Assembly (NCBI GenBank): GCA_046349435.1
Contig: JAXMCI010000004.1
Location: forward strand, 190,125 to 254,124
Reading direction: 5' to 3'
DNA from: JAXMCI01 sp046349435
GTDB lineage: Bacteria; Pseudomonadota; Alphaproteobacteria; Dongiales; Dongiaceae
DNA: 64,000 nt
Shown: positions 18,242-30,500 of the stretch, in pieces
Layout: each line of letters begins with the position of its first letter
Position numbering within the stretch: the first letter of the stretch is position 1
Notes under the pieces: model-generated
Databases searched by the model: none
What the model saw: only the letters and a program-made list of their open reading frames with translations
What the model was told of the DNA's origin: nothing
Program-made: the position numbers and the translations under genes

Positions 18242-18354
18242 CCCTCTCCCGCTTGCGGGAGAGGGTCGGGGTGAGGGCGGGGCCGCGCCGGCGGCCCTCA
18301 CCCTCCCGCCCTGGCGGGCGGGCCCCTCCCTCTCCCGCTGACGCGGGCGAGGGG
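18242..18354. repeat. Palindromic repeats between binding-protein and ATPase genes
   Basis: A perfect 11-bp stem (18242-18252/18255-18265, CCCTCTCCCGC and complement) and a second imperfect copy near 18322-18354. The same palindrome recurs at 20863-20884, 21054-21075, 50812-50838 and, diverged, at 20774-20798 and 60421-60455. The position inside an operon, just after the binding-protein gene, fits an mRNA-stabilising element. Confidence 0.75.
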
Positions 18355-18359
18355 TTCTC

Positions 18360-19508
18360 CTACTGTCCGCTCTGGATCGCCAGGAAGGCCGACGTCCAGT
18401 CCTTGTAAGGCACGCAGGTCCGGCCGTCGCCGCAATCGGCGACCGGCGTCTTCCAGAAGCTGATCTTGTCGAAGCTGGCGCTGCCGTTGGCCTCGCACAT
18501 CGCCTTGGCGTCGCCGGTGCAGGCGTCCGGGGTCACCGGCACGCTGCCGAACCAGCCGGCGATCGCCGTCTGCACCGCCGGCTGGAGCGCGTGCTCCATC
18601 CAGAGATAGGCGCAGTTCGGATGCGGCGCCTTGGCGTGCATCATCAGCGTGTCGGCCCAGCCGGTGGCGCCCTCGACCGGGACGGTGCTGGCGATCGGCT
18701 GCTTCTGGCTCTGCAGCAGGTTGACCTGGTAGGGCCAGGACGGCGCCGCGACGACGCCCTCGCTGGTGAAGTCCTGGGTCTGCTGGGTGGCGTCGCTCCA
18801 GTACTTCTGCACGATCTGGCGCTGCTGCTTGAGCAGCGCGATGGCCGCGTCGAACTGCTTCTGGTCGAGCGCGTAGGGGTCGGTGATGCCGAGCTCGGGC
18901 TTGGCGTGCTTCAGGTAGAGCGCGGCGTCGGCGACGTAGATCGGGCCGTAGAAGGCCTGCACCCGGCCCTTGTTGGGCTTGCCGTCCGGCAGGTCCATCG
19001 GCTCGAACACCACCTTCCAGCTGTCGGGCGGCGTCGGGAAGACCTTGGTGTTGTACATCAGCACGTTGGAGCCCCACTGGTAGGGGATCCCGTAGTGCTT
19101 GCCCTTGACGGTGTGCCAGGCGCCGTCCTGCAGCCGGGGGTCGACCTTGCTCCAGCTCGGCACCAGCGCGACGTTGACCTCCTGCACCGTCTTGCCGGCG
19201 ACCAGCCGCAGCGAGGCGTCGCCCGAGGCGGTGACCAGGTCGAACCCGCCGCCGTTCATCAGCGAGACCATCTCGTCCGAGCTGCCGGCGGTCTTCACCG
19301 TCACCTTGCAGCCGGTCTCCTTCTCGAAGCCGGTGACCCAGTCGTAGCTCTTGTCGCTGTCGCCGCGCTCGACATAGCCGGCCCAGGCGACGATCGCGAG
19401 CGCGCCCTCGCCGGGCCCGACCTTCTCGATCATGTCCGCCTGCGCCGCGCCGGCCAGCGCCAGCGACGCCGCGACGGTGGCGGCGCCGAGCCGCGAGAAC
19501 CCTGCCAT
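18360..19508 (-). CDS. Polyamine-type ABC transporter substrate-binding protein
   Basis: A 382-residue periplasmic binding protein. Signal peptide MAGFSRLGAATVAASLALAG and following residues end at AQA, residue 24. The mature protein opens with LAIVAWAGYVERG and contains FEKETGCKVTVKTAGSSDEM and YGIPYQWGSNVLMYN, typical of the PotD/PotF superfamily. It has Cys pairs near the C-terminus (CTGDAKAMC, CGDGRTC) that probably form disulfides. It delivers its ligand to the downstream ATPase/permease complex. The ligand is inferred only from family; polyamines are one option. Confidence 0.9.
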   Translation of the reverse strand: MAGFSRLGAATVAASLALAGAAQADMIEKVGPGEGALAIVAWAGYVERGDSDKSYDWVTGFEKETGCKVTVKTAGSSDEMVSLMNGGGFDLVTASGDASLRLVAGKTVQEVNVALVPSWSKVDPRLQDGAWHTVKGKHYGIPYQWGSNVLMYNTKVFPTPPDSWKVVFEPMDLPDGKPNKGRVQAFYGPIYVADAALYLKHAKPELGITDPYALDQKQFDAAIALLKQQRQIVQKYWSDATQQTQDFTSEGVVAAPSWPYQVNLLQSQKQPIASTVPVEGATGWADTLMMHAKAPHPNCAYLWMEHALQPAVQTAIAGWFGSVPVTPDACTGDAKAMCEANGSASFDKISFWKTPVADCGDGRTCVPYKDWTSAFLAIQSGQ

Positions 19509-19544
19509 TCCAGCCTCCTCCTGGCTTGTTGGTTGGCCGGGAGG

Positions 19545-20660
19545 CTAGCCTGCGGCCGCCCTTTTGTACAAGGGATCCCGCGGCGGCCTGAGGCCGTGCA
19601 GGGCCAGCGTGGCCAGCGTCAGCAGCACGACGGCGCCGGCCTGGTGGGCGGCGGCGAGCGGGATCGGCACCACCAGCAGCAGGGTCGAGATGCCGAGCGC
19701 CACCTGGAGCAGCGCCATCCCGGCCATCAGGCCGAGCGGCAGCGCCGCCGCCCGCGGCAGCCGCAGGCGGCGCGCCCCCAGCCACAGCGCCAGCACCGCG
19801 GCGAGCGTCAGGACGGCCAGCCAGCGATGGACGAACTGCGCCAGCACCGGGTTCTCGGTCAGGTTGCGCCAGGCCGGCGCGAGCGCCCAGCCGTCGGCCG
19901 GCAGGATCTGCCCGGCCATCAGCGGGAAGCTGTTGTAGATGAAGCCGGCCTTGAGCCCGGCGACGAAGCCGCCCATCGCCATGGTGAGCGCGATCAGCGC
20001 GGTCGCCGCGATCAGCGCCCGGCGCAGGCCGGCCGCGGCCGGCGGCAGGGCGGCGGGGACCGGCCGCAGCAGGTCGAGCGCGGTCCACAGCATGGCGACA
20101 TAGACGACCAGCGCCAGCCCGAGATGCAGCGTCAGCCGGTACTGGCTGACGTCGATCCGGTGGCTGAGGCCGCTCTGCACCATCCACCAGCCGACCAGCC
20201 CCTGCAGCCCGCCCAGCGCCAGCAGCAGCAGCAGGCGCGGCGCCAGCCCGCGCGGCAGCCGCCCGCCGAGCCAGAACGCCAGCAGCGGCAGGGCGAAGGC
20301 CAGCCCGATCAGCCGGCCCCACAGCCGGTGGACGTACTCCCACCAGAAGATCCCCTTGAACTCGGCCAGGGTCATCGAATGGTTGACCAGCTCGAATTGC
20401 GGGATCTGCTGGTAGAGCGCGAAGACGCGCTGCCATTCCGCCTCGCTCCAGGGCGGCAGCGCGCCGGAGATCGGCTGCCATTCCATGATGGAGAGGCCGG
20501 ACTCCGTGAGCCGCGTCACCCCGCCGATCACCACCATGGCGAGGATCATGGCGCAGCAGGCGAGCAGCCAGAGCGCCACGAGACGGCGGCGCGCCGCCTC
20601 GGTGCGGGCGGCGGGCGAAGAGGGTCCTTCGGAGGAGGGCAGGGCGGCGGCGAGCGTCAT
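19545..20660 (-). CDS. ctaA: Haem A synthase (COX15/CtaA)
   Basis: A 371-residue integral membrane protein with about eight helices. Type 2 COX15 features are GGVTRLTESGLSI, EYVHRLWGR, THLGLAL-like TLHLGLALVVY, QFVHRWLAVLTL and AHQAGAVVLL, which supply the conserved haem-ligand histidines. It converts haem O to haem A for aa3-type cytochrome oxidases. The ATG at 20660 gives the family length; the frame is open further upstream through repeat sequence. It is not clustered here with other oxidase genes and is 36 bp upstream of nothing coding on its own strand until the transporter operon. Confidence 0.93.
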   Translation of the reverse strand: MTLAAALPSSEGPSSPAARTEAARRRLVALWLLACCAMILAMVVIGGVTRLTESGLSIMEWQPISGALPPWSEAEWQRVFALYQQIPQFELVNHSMTLAEFKGIFWWEYVHRLWGRLIGLAFALPLLAFWLGGRLPRGLAPRLLLLLALGGLQGLVGWWMVQSGLSHRIDVSQYRLTLHLGLALVVYVAMLWTALDLLRPVPAALPPAAAGLRRALIAATALIALTMAMGGFVAGLKAGFIYNSFPLMAGQILPADGWALAPAWRNLTENPVLAQFVHRWLAVLTLAAVLALWLGARRLRLPRAAALPLGLMAGMALLQVALGISTLLLVVPIPLAAAHQAGAVVLLTLATLALHGLRPPRDPLYKRAAAG

Positions 20661-20773
20661 GGCCGGTGAGATAGCCCGCCCGGCCGCCGCCGGCAATTCG
20701 CGGATCGGTCGCAGGCCTGCGCTCGCGCCCGCCACATCCTTCGACAGGCTGCTATGAAAGTCGAGGTCTGGAA

Positions 20774-21087
20774 GCCCCTCGCCCACGAAGTGGGAGAGGG
20801 AGGGGCCCGGCGCGTCAGCGCCGGGAGAGGGTCGAGGCCAGCGGCACCACCCTCACCCCGAGCCTCTCCCGCAAGCGGGAGAGGGAGCTATGCGGCAGCT
20901 CCGGCGCGGACTTTCATTCGTCGTGGTGCACGGCCCGCATGCTCCTCGTCTCCAGGACGAGGCCGGAGAGATCGCACGCCCTCAAAACCGCGTCCGCGCC
21001 GGGAGGGTGAGGGTGGGTGAGGGTCGGGCCAGCGGCACCACCCTCACCCCGAGCCTCTCCCGCAAGCGGGAGAGGAAGCTATGCGGC
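20774..21087. repeat. Intergenic cluster of palindromic repeats, with a ~65-bp direct repeat
   Basis: The 500-bp gap between the haem A synthase and the DUF3467-like gene holds no credible gene. It contains diverged and exact copies of the CCTCTCCCGC palindrome (20774-20798, 20863-20884, 21054-21075). The two exact copies sit in a direct repeat that runs from CCAGCGGCACCACCCTCACC to AGCTATGCGGCAG (about 20838-20898 and 21029-21087). Confidence 0.75.
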
Positions 21088-21161
21088 AGAGGCCCACGCT
21101 CCTGTCCCTTCAACCCTTGCGGGCGGAGGGTCAGGGTGGAGGGCCCCGGCGCGGCGCCGGC

Positions 21162-21491
21162 TCAGCCCTGCTCGCCCCGGCGGCGGAGATAGTCGGTCTG
21201 CAGCTCGCCATAGGTCTCCTCGTACCTGGCGACGAAGCTGTGCAGGATCTCGGCCAGGTCCTTGGCCGATTGCGGGCTCATGCGCAGCAGCACGCGCGTC
21301 TGCAGCACCGGCGCCTGCGCCTCGCCGGCGGCGCCCCAGCTGGGTTCCACCTCGTTGGCGAACACCACCACCTCGTTCGAGGTGCCGGAGACGTTGAAGC
21401 TCGAGACATGGAAGGTCGCCGGGGCGGCCCGGCCGCCCTCGGTCGTGGCGGGATGCTGGGTGCCAGTTTCGGGCGCTGCCGTGGAAGTCAC
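21162..21491 (-). CDS. DUF3467-like small protein
   Basis: A 109-residue protein starting with GTG. A polar tail is followed by NEVVVFANEVEPSWG and the block RVLLRMSPQSAKDLAEILHS and then RYEETYGEL, which resemble the DUF3467 family of small cytoplasmic proteins of unknown function. An AGG-containing purine stretch lies about 9 nt before the GTG. It lies 98 bp beyond the 3' end of the giant surface-protein gene on the same strand, so it may be co-transcribed. Assignment is by motif memory only. Confidence 0.6.
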   Translation of the reverse strand: MTSTAAPETGTQHPATTEGGRAAPATFHVSSFNVSGTSNEVVVFANEVEPSWGAAGEAQAPVLQTRVLLRMSPQSAKDLAEILHSFVARYEETYGELQTDYLRRRGEQG

Positions 21492-21589
21492 TCTGGGTAC
21501 CTCGCTCTCTGGATTTGCGGATGATCATAATCCGCCCGGAAGGGCCGGCGCCATGGCCGCGCTTGGCCCGGCGCCGGCCGCCGGCCGGC

Positions 21590-24500
21590 TCAGTGCGGCG
21601 GCAGGATCAGCGTGTTGCTGGCCAGCAGGTCCTTAAGGTTGATCCCCGCCGCGTGGTGCAGCTTGACCGTGGCGCTGCCCGACGGACCGTCGATCTCGAG
21701 CGTGGCGTTGCCCGAGCCCTTGCCGCCGAGCAGCTTCACGAAGCTGGCGATGTTGCCCAGGTCGTGGGCGAGCGGCGCGCTGGCCAGGATCTTGGTCAGG
21801 TCGATATGACCGCCGTTGGCGAGATCGAAGCTCTGCGGCTGGTTGCCCGCCTGGACCACGAGATCGCCGCCGGCCTGCTGGCCGAGGCCCGACAGGAAGC
21901 GCATGCCGCTCCCGCCCAGCTTGCCCAGCAGGTCGCCCAGCCGGAGCTGCACGAACGAGGTGCCGCTCGATCCGGTGGTTGATTGCTGGCCGCCGCTCAC
22001 GCTCCGGAACTGCCCGATGGCGGCGGTGGCGCTGTCGGCCAGCGACCCGTTGAAGGTCCACGGCCGGTGGGGACCGCGTCCGCCCGGATCGCCGTCCGCC
22101 CCGGTCGATCCTGTGGCGCCGGTCGAACCCGTGGCGCCGGTCGATCCCGTGGCGCCGGTCGGGCCGGTCGGTCCCCGCGAGCCGGTGGGACCCGTCGCCC
22201 CGCTGGCACCCGTGGACCCGGTCGCGCCGGTGCGGCCCGTGGCGCCGGTAGCCCCCGTTGTTCCGGTGCTGCCGGTGGCCCCGGTGGCTCCGGCAGAGCC
22301 CGTGGCTCCTGTAGCGCCGGTGGGACCAGTCGTGCCGGTAGCCCCGGTGGCGCCGGTCGCGCCAGTGGCTCCGGTTGTTCCGGTGGCGCCGGTCGTGCCG
22401 GTTGCCCCCGTCACGCCGGTGGCCCCCGTGGCTCCGGTGGGACCCGTCGCCCCAGTGGGACCGGTCGCCCCGGTGGCTCCGGTTGTTCCGGTGGCGCCGG
22501 TCGTGCCGGTTGCCCCCGTCACGCCGGTTGCCCCCGTGGCTCCGGTGGGACCTGTCGCCCCGGTGGCTCCGGTTGTTCCGCTCCGGTCGTGCCCCACGCC
22601 GGTTGCCCCCGTGGCTCCCGGTGCGGACCTGTCGCCCCGGAGACCGGGACCGCTCCGGTTGTTCTGCGCTGCCCCCCGTCACGCCGTGCCTCCGGTGGGA
22701 CGCCAGGAGTCGCCCCGGTGGCTCCGGTTGTTCCGGTGGCTCCGGTCGTGCCGGTTGCCCCCGTAGCGCCGTGGGACCTGTCGCCCCGGTGGCGTGCCCG
22801 TCGCCGGTCGCACCCGTGGCCCCGGCATCGCCGGTTGCACCCGTGGCGCCTGTCGCCCCGGCATCGCCGGTGCGCCTGTAGCGCCTGTCGCCCCGGCGTC
22901 GCCGGTAGCCCCGCCGTGGCGCCAGTCGCCCCCGGCATCGCCAGTCGCACCCGTGGCACCGGTCGCTCCGGCGTCACCGGTCGCACCCGTGGCGCCTGTC
23001 GCCCCGGCGTTTCCGCGCCCGTAGCGCCTGTCGCTCCGGCGTCACCGGTCGCACCCGTGGCGCCAGTCGCTCCGGCGTCTCCGGTTGCCCCCGTGAGGCG
23101 CCAGTCGCCCCGGCATCGCCAGTTGCACCCGTGGCACCGGTCGCTCCGGCGTCACCCGTCGCACCCGTGGCGCCGGTCGCGCCGGCATCCCCCGTGACGC
23201 CTCGTCGCCGGTGGCGCCTGTCGCCCCGGCGTCACCGGTAGCGCACCCGTGGCGCCGGTCGCGTCACCGGTCGCACCCGTAGACCAGTCGCTCCGGCGTC
23301 TCCGGTTGCCCCCGTGGCGCCAGTCCGCCCGGCGTCGCCGGTCGCGCGTCGCGGCGTCACCGCACCGTGGCGCCTGTCGCCCCGGTCACACCCGTGGCAC
23401 CGGTCGCTCCCGGCGTCACCGTCGCACCGTCTGCGCCCGTGGCGCCTGTCCTCCGGCATCGCCGGTCGCCCCGTGGCGCCAGTCGCCCCGGCATCGCGGT
23501 TGCGCCCGTAGCGCCTGTCGCTCCGGCGTCGCTCGCACCCGTGGCACCAGTCGCTCCGGCGTCTCGGTTGCCCCGTGGCGCCAGTCGCCCCGGCATCGCC
23601 AGTTGCGCCACCGGTCGCCCCCGGCGTCTCCGGTCGCACCGTGGCGCCGGTCGCGCCGGCATCGCCGGTAGCCCCGTCCGTGGCGCCTGTCGCCCCGGCA
23701 TCGCCGGTCGCGCCCGTGGCACCGGTCGCTCCGGCGTCCGCACCGGCGCTCCCGGCATCGCCCCCCGTGGCGCCAGTCGCCCCGGCATCGCCGGTTGCCC
23801 CGTGGCGCCTGTCGCCCCGGCATCGCCGTGCCCCCGTGGCGCCTGTCGCCCCGGCGTCGCCGGTCGCACCCGCTGTCGCTCGGCATCGCCACCCCGTGGC
23901 GCCAGTCGCCCCGGCATCGCCAGTTGCCCGATCTCCGGTCGCCCCCGTGGCGCCGGTCGCGCCGGCATCGCCACGTGACACCCGTGGCGCCTGTCGCCCC
24001 GGCACCGGTCGCACCCGTGGCGCCGTGTCGCTCCGGCGTCACCGGTCGCACCCGTGGCGCCAGTCGCCCCGGCATCGCCGGTCGCACCCGTGGCGCCTGT
24101 CGCTCCGGCGTCACCCGGTCCCGTGGCGCCTGTCGCCCCGGCATCGTTCCGGTTGCGCCCGTAGCGCCTGTCGCTCGGCGTCACCGGTCGCACCCGTGGC
24201 ACCTGTCGCTCCGGCGTCTCCCGTTGCCCCCGTGGCGCCAGTCGCCCCGGCATCGCCAGTTGCGCCCGTGGCACCGGTCGCCCCGGCGTCTCGGTCGCAC
24301 CCGGCGCCGGTCGCTCCGGCGTCGCCGGTACCGTGACACCCGTGGCGCCAGTCGCCCCGGCATCGCCGGTTGCGCCCGTGGCGCCGGTCGCTCCGGCGTC
24401 GCCGGTCGCACCCGTGGCGCCTGTCGCCCCGGCGTCACCGGTCGCACCCGTGGCGCCGGTCGCTCCGGCATCGCCGGTCGCACCCGTGGCGCCAGTCGCC

Positions 24501-27500
24501 CCGGCATCGCCGGTGGCGCCCGTGGCGCCAGTCGCTCCGGCATCGCCGTTGCCCCGTGGCGCCAGTCGCACCGGCGTCGCGTAGCCCCCGTGGCCCGTGC
24601 TCCGCCCGGTGGCGCCCGTGGCGCCAGTCGCCCCCGGCATCGCCGTGCCCTGGCGCCCAGTCGCGCCGCATCGCCAGTTGCGCCTGTGGCACCCGTCGCC
24701 CCGGCATCTCCGGTCGCACCCGTGGCGCCGTAGCCCCGGCATCGCCGGTAGCCCCCGTGGCGCCTGTCGCTCCGGCGTCTCCGGTTGCCCCCGTTGCGCC
24801 GGTCGCCCCGGCATCTCCGGTGGCCCCCGTAGCACCCGTCGCGCCGGACCCGTGGCGCCCGTCGCGCCGGCATCGCCGGTAGCGCCCGTAGCCCCGGCAT
24901 CGCCTGCGCCCATCGCCTGTCGCTCCGGCGTCTCCGGTAGCGCCCGTTGCGCCTGTCGCCCCGGCATCACCGGTGGCCCCCGTAGCACCCGTCGCGCGGC
25001 ATCACCGGTAGCGCCCGTGGCCGCCAGTCCGCCGGCGTTTCCGGTTGCGCCCGTGGCGCCGTCGCCCCGGCATCGCCGGTTGCCCCGTGGCGCCTGTCGC
25101 GCCGGCATCGCCGGTTGCGCCGTCGCCCGGCCGGTGGCGCCCGTAGCACCCGTCGCCCCGGCATCACCGGTGGCCCCCGTAGCACCCGTCGCCCCGGCAT
25201 CGCCGGTTGCACCCGTGGCGCCTGTCGCCCGGCGTTTCCGGTTGCGCCGCCCGTCGCCCCGGCATCGCCGGTTGCGCCCGTCGCGCCGGTGTCTCCGCGC
25301 CCGTTGCGCCTGTCGCACCCGGCGTCTCCGGTGGCGCCCAGCGCCCGTCGCCCCGGCATCGCCGGTTGCACCCGTGGCGCCGGCATCGCCGGTAGCGCCC
25401 GTAGCGCCTGTCGCACCGGTAGCGCCTGTCGCGCCCGTCGCCCCGGTCGCGCCCGCCGGGCCGGTGGCGCCGACGACCAGGCCGGCGGTGCCGACCGCGG
25501 CGATGACCAGCGTGCCGCCATTGTCGTTGCTGGCGCCGAAGGCGAAGTCGTCGGCGCCGTTGACGAAGTTGCCGAGGAAGGTGACGGCGTCGACCACCGT
25601 GCTGCCGACGGTGATGTAGATCGTCGCCTGGCCGTTGCCGTCCTCGATCTCCCAGGAGGTCGGCATGCCGCCGAGGTTCTCCAGGATCACCTTGTCGCCG
25701 GCCTTGAGGCCGCTGATCCGCGCCGACTGGATGAGCGCGTCCACCTCGGTCAGCGTGCCGCTGGTGTTGCCGTTGGCGGTGACGAAGTTGACCGTCTGCT
25801 CGCCGCCGACGGCGACGCCGGAGCCGAAGGTCAGGCTGGCATTGCCGAACAGGTTGAACTGGCCGCTGCCGATGACGCTGAGGTTGGTGTTGCCGGTGAC
25901 GAAGCTGGCGCTGGCCGTGCCGGTGCCGGCGGTGCCGACGATGTTCACCGTGCCGTCGTTCTCGAAGTACTGCGTGCCGACCGTCGGCAGCACGTCGTTG
26001 GCCACCGTCGTGCCGGTCATCGTCCAGTTGACCGACGTGCCGCCGGTGACGGCGGTGTAGCTGTTGGTGGCGTTGACGAAGATCTGGCCGCGGTTGAGCA
26101 GCGTCAGCGCGCTCTCGTGCGCGTTGGTGCCGGCGTCGGAGATCGTCCAGGTCGTCGTGCCGCTGCCGGTCGCCTGGCGCAGCGTCGCCGGCATCACCGC
26201 GAAGCTCTCGTTGCCGATCGCGCCGTTGCCCGATTCGGTGAAGGCGATGCTGGTGTTGGCGGCCGGGTTGGTGGTGATGGCGGCGCCCACCGAGGCGGGG
26301 TGCGACCAGGTGTTGGTGACCGAGCTCGCGCCGTTGGCGTTGGCGACGTTGAAGGTGTAGTCGGCGAGCTTGGGCGTCAGGTAGAGCTCGGTGCCGCCCG
26401 AGCCGTCGCCGACCCAGCTCACCTGGGTGCCGGCGGCGTAGCTGCCTTCCAGCTGCAGCGTGAAGGAGGCGCCGGCCGAGGTGGTCACCGTCAGCACGTC
26501 GGTGACGTCGTTGGCGCCCAGCAACGCGCTGAGGCCGACGGAGATCGTGCCGCCGGCATTGTTGGTGACGGTGTCGGACGCGATGAGCGATCCGGTGCTG
26601 CTGACCGTGATGCCGCCGCTGTTGACCACGTTGGTGGCGCTCAGCGTCTCGCCGCCGGCGATGGTGATCGTGCCGCCGCTGCTGTTGGTCACCGTCTCCA
26701 GCGAGCTCAGGTTGCCGCCGGTGACGTTCATCGTGCCGTTGTTGACGACGTTGTCGTCGAAGGACAGGTCGCCGCCGCTGACCGTGACGGTGCCGGAATT
26801 GGTGAAGGTGAAGCCGCGGAAGATGACCGAGCCGTGCCCGTCCAGCGTGGCGCCGGCACCGATGGTGATGTTGCCGATCTCGTTCTCGAGGAAGCCGCCC
26901 AGCATCTCGATGGTGCCGTTGGTGATGCTGAAGCCGGCGGCGAGCTTGAACCACAGGTCGCCGCCCGGCCCGATGGCGAGCGTCTGGTTGGCGTTGTTGA
27001 CGGTGATCGACGAGGTGGTGATGAACTGCCCGTCGAACCGGAGGGTCGAGGGCGTGCTGGAATCGATGGTGGCGTTGACGCCGTTGGAGATGTTGCCGCT
27101 GAGGATCAGCGTGCCGCCCGAGGCGGTCACCGTGCCGGCGCCGGACGCGATGTTCGCCGTCACCGTGCCGTAGCCGGAGAGCGTGCCGCCCGAGCCGATG
27201 GTCAGGCCGCCCGAATCCCGGAGCGTGCCGCCCTGCATGCTGATGGTGCCGTTGGTGATGCTCTCGGCGGTGCCGATCGTCAGGTCGCCGCCGGTCGCCA
27301 CGGCCAGCGTCTGGTTGGCGTTGTTGATGGTGATCGCGCTGACCGAGTTGGCGCTGCCGGCGAAGGCCAGGGTCGACGGGGTGGCGCTGTCGATGATCAG
27401 CGTGTTGCCGTTGGCGTAGGAGCCGGCCAGGGTGAGGGTGCCGCCCGATGCCTTGATGGTGCCGGTGCCCCCCGGCAGGATGGCGGCGGTGATCGTGCCG

Positions 27501-30500
27501 AAGCCGCTGAGCGTGGCGCCGGCGCCGACGAGGAGGCCGCTGGCGTCGTTCAGCGTGCCGCCGCCCATCGCGATCGTGCCGTTGGTGATGCTCTCGGCGC
27601 CATGGATCGTCACCGCGGCGCTCGGGCCGATGCCGAGGGTCTGGTTGGCGCTGTCGATCGCGATCGGCGCGGCGATGTCCGCCGTTCCCTCGAAGTAGAG
27701 GACGGCGGTGTCCGACGAATCGATGACGAACGCGTTGCCGCTCGCCACCGTTCCGAGAATGTCCAGAACCGGGTTGCCGTTGGCCGACTTCGCGATGATC
27801 GTGCCGGTGCCCGCCCCGATCGGGCCGTCGATGATCCCGGAGCCGGTCAGGGTGGCGCCGGCGCCGATCGTCAGCAGCGAGCTCTGCAGGGTGCCGTTGA
27901 CGAGCTCGATCTTGCCGTTGGTGATGCTCTCGGCGGCGTTGATCTTGAGAAAGCCGTTGGCGACGCGCAGCGTCTGGTTGGCGCTGTGAATGTCGATCGC
28001 GGTCGAGGCGGTGGCGCTGCCCGAGCGGATCGACAGGGTCGACGCGCTGGCGTCGTCGATCGCCAGCACGGCGCCGGCGGCGATGTTGTTGTCGACCTGC
28101 AGCAGGCCGCCGCTGGCCTCGATCGTGCCGGTGCCGGTGATCGTGCCGCCGCTGACGGTGCCGACGCCCTTCAGCAGGCCGGCATTCTGGATTCCGCCGC
28201 GCGAATAGAGGTCGTGGCCGGCGAGCGAGATGATGCCCGCCGCGTTGTTGACGATGTAGGCGTCGTTGTCGTCGTTGGCGGTGACGGTGAGCGCGCCGGC
28301 ACTGAGGTCGACCGTGGCGGAATTGGTCAGGATCCCGCGCATGAGCAGCGTGCCGCCGCTGGGCGCGAGGGTGCCGGCGTTGGCGATGTTCGTCAGGAGG
28401 TTGATGGGCCCCGGGATCGCCTTCCCGACGATGCCGAAGCCGCCGAGCGTGGCGCCGGCGCCGATAGTGATGCCGGCGGTGTCGGTGAGGCTGCCGCCGG
28501 CGAGCAGGATCTTGCCGTTGGTGAGGCTCTGGGCCCCCGAGATGGTGAGGTCGCCGGCCCCGCCCACCGCCAGCGTCTGGTTGGCGCTGTTGATCGTCAC
28601 CGGTGCGATCGTCGCGGTCCCGTCGAACTCCAGGGTCGAGGCGCTGCCGGTGGCGATCGCGAAGCTGTTCGGGCTCTCGACCGTGCCGGTGAAGGCCAGC
28701 GTGCCGCCCGACGCGGTGATCGTGCCGCTGCCGGCCAGTAGATGGGCGCTGACCGTGCCGTAGCCGCTCAGGCTGGCGCCGCTGCCGATGGTCAGGCCGC
28801 TGTCGTCGGCGAGCGAGCCGCCGAGCATCACGATCTTGCCGTTGGTGATGCTCTCGGCGGCGTTGATGGTGAGCGCGCCGCTCGGGCCGATGGCGAGCGT
28901 CTGGTTGACGCTGCCGATGGCGATCGCCGCGCTCGCCGTCGCCGTGCCGTTGAACTCCAGGGTCGAGGCGGTGGTGCTGTCGATGGTGAAGCTGTTGCCG
29001 GCCGCGACGCTGCCGTTCAGCAGCAGCGTGCCCCCCGAGGCGGTGACGGTGCCGCTGCCGGCGCCGAGGTCGGCGTTCACCGTGCCGAAGCCGGAGAGCG
29101 TGGCGCCGCTGTCGATGGTCAGGCCGAAGGGATCGGTCAGCGTGCCGCCGAGCAGCGTGATGGTGCCGTTGGTGATGCTCTCGGCGGCGTTGATCGTCAG
29201 GCTGCCGGACGGGCCGACGATCAGCGTCTGGTTGGCGCTGGAGATCGCCACGGCGGAAGCCAGCGTCGCGGTGCCGTTGAAGCGCAGCGCCGAGGCGCTC
29301 GCGCTGTCGATGGTGAAGCTGTTGCCGCTCGCCACCGTGCCGGCGAGGACCAGGGTGCCGCCGGTCGCGCTCACCGTGCCGGTGCCTGCCGCGAGGCTGG
29401 CGTTCACCGTGCCGAAGCCGGAGAGCGTCGCGCCGCTGCCGATGGTCAGCCCCGACGCGTCGGTCAGCGTCCCGCCGGCGAGCTGGATCGTGCCGTTGGT
29501 GACGCTCTGGGCGCCGGTGATGGTGAGCGCGCCGGCGGCGCCGATCCTCAGCGTCTGGTTCGCGCTGGTCATGCCGATGGCGCTGGCGGTGGTCGCCGTG
29601 CCGTCGATCACCAGCGTCGAGGCGGCGGCGGCGCTGATCGCCAGCACGGCGCCGGTCACCGTGCCGGTGAGGTCGAGCGTGCCGCCCGAGGCGGTGATCG
29701 AGCCGCCGCCGGTGATGGTCGCCGCCACGGTCCCGGCGCCGCTGATCGCGCCGGCATTGGCGATCGTGCTGGCGGTCAGCGTGTAGCCGGTCGTCAGCGT
29801 GATGGTGCCGCCGGCGTTGTTGGTGATGCCGGCGCTGGCGGTGAGGTTGCCGCCGGTGACATTGATCGCGCCGCTGTTGGTGATGAGGCCGTCGAAGCCG
29901 AGCGCGCCGCCGCTGGTCTGGATGGTGCCGGAATTGGCGACGCCGGCCGGGCTGGTCGCCACCGTGCCGAAGCCGGAGAGCGTGGCGCCGCTGCCGATGG
30001 TCAGGCCGGCGGTGTCGGTCAGCGTGCCGCCCGAGATGGTGATGGTGCCGTTGGTGATGCTCTCGGCGGCGTTGATGGTGAGCGCGCCGCTCGGGCCGAT
30101 GGCGAGCGTCTGGTTGGCGTTGCCGATGGCGATTGCCGCGCCGGTCGTCGCGGTGTTGCTGATCTTGAGGACGGAGGCGCTGGCGGAGCTGATCGCCAGG
30201 ACGTTGCCGCTCGCCGTGTTGGTGAGGTTGAGCGTGCCGCCCGAGGCCGTGATGGTGCCGGTGCCGGTGATTGCCGCAGTTATCGTGCCGGAGCCGGTGA
30301 CGCTGCCGTTGTTGGCCAGCGCGCCGGCGGCGAGCGTCGCCGCCGCGGACAGCGTGATCGTGGCGCCGGCATTGTTGGTGACGGTGCCGGAGGCGCCGAT
30401 CGACCCGCCGCTGACCGTAATTGCGCCGCTGTTGGCCACGTCGTTGGCGCCCAGCACCGCGCTGGCGCCGACGGAGATCGTGCCGCCGGCATTGTTGGTG

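Noticed and set aside
21816..24733. Pro/Val/Ala-rich plus-strand frames (APVAPVAPV) as a proline-rich protein
   Set aside because: Complement of the Gly-X-Y collagen tract; the minus strand joins to recognisable domains at both ends, while the plus strand has no start signal or flanking domain.
22781..25465. 36-bp tandem repeats as a CRISPR array
   Set aside because: Units are contiguous without unique spacers, encode a regular 12-residue peptide, and no cas genes are present.
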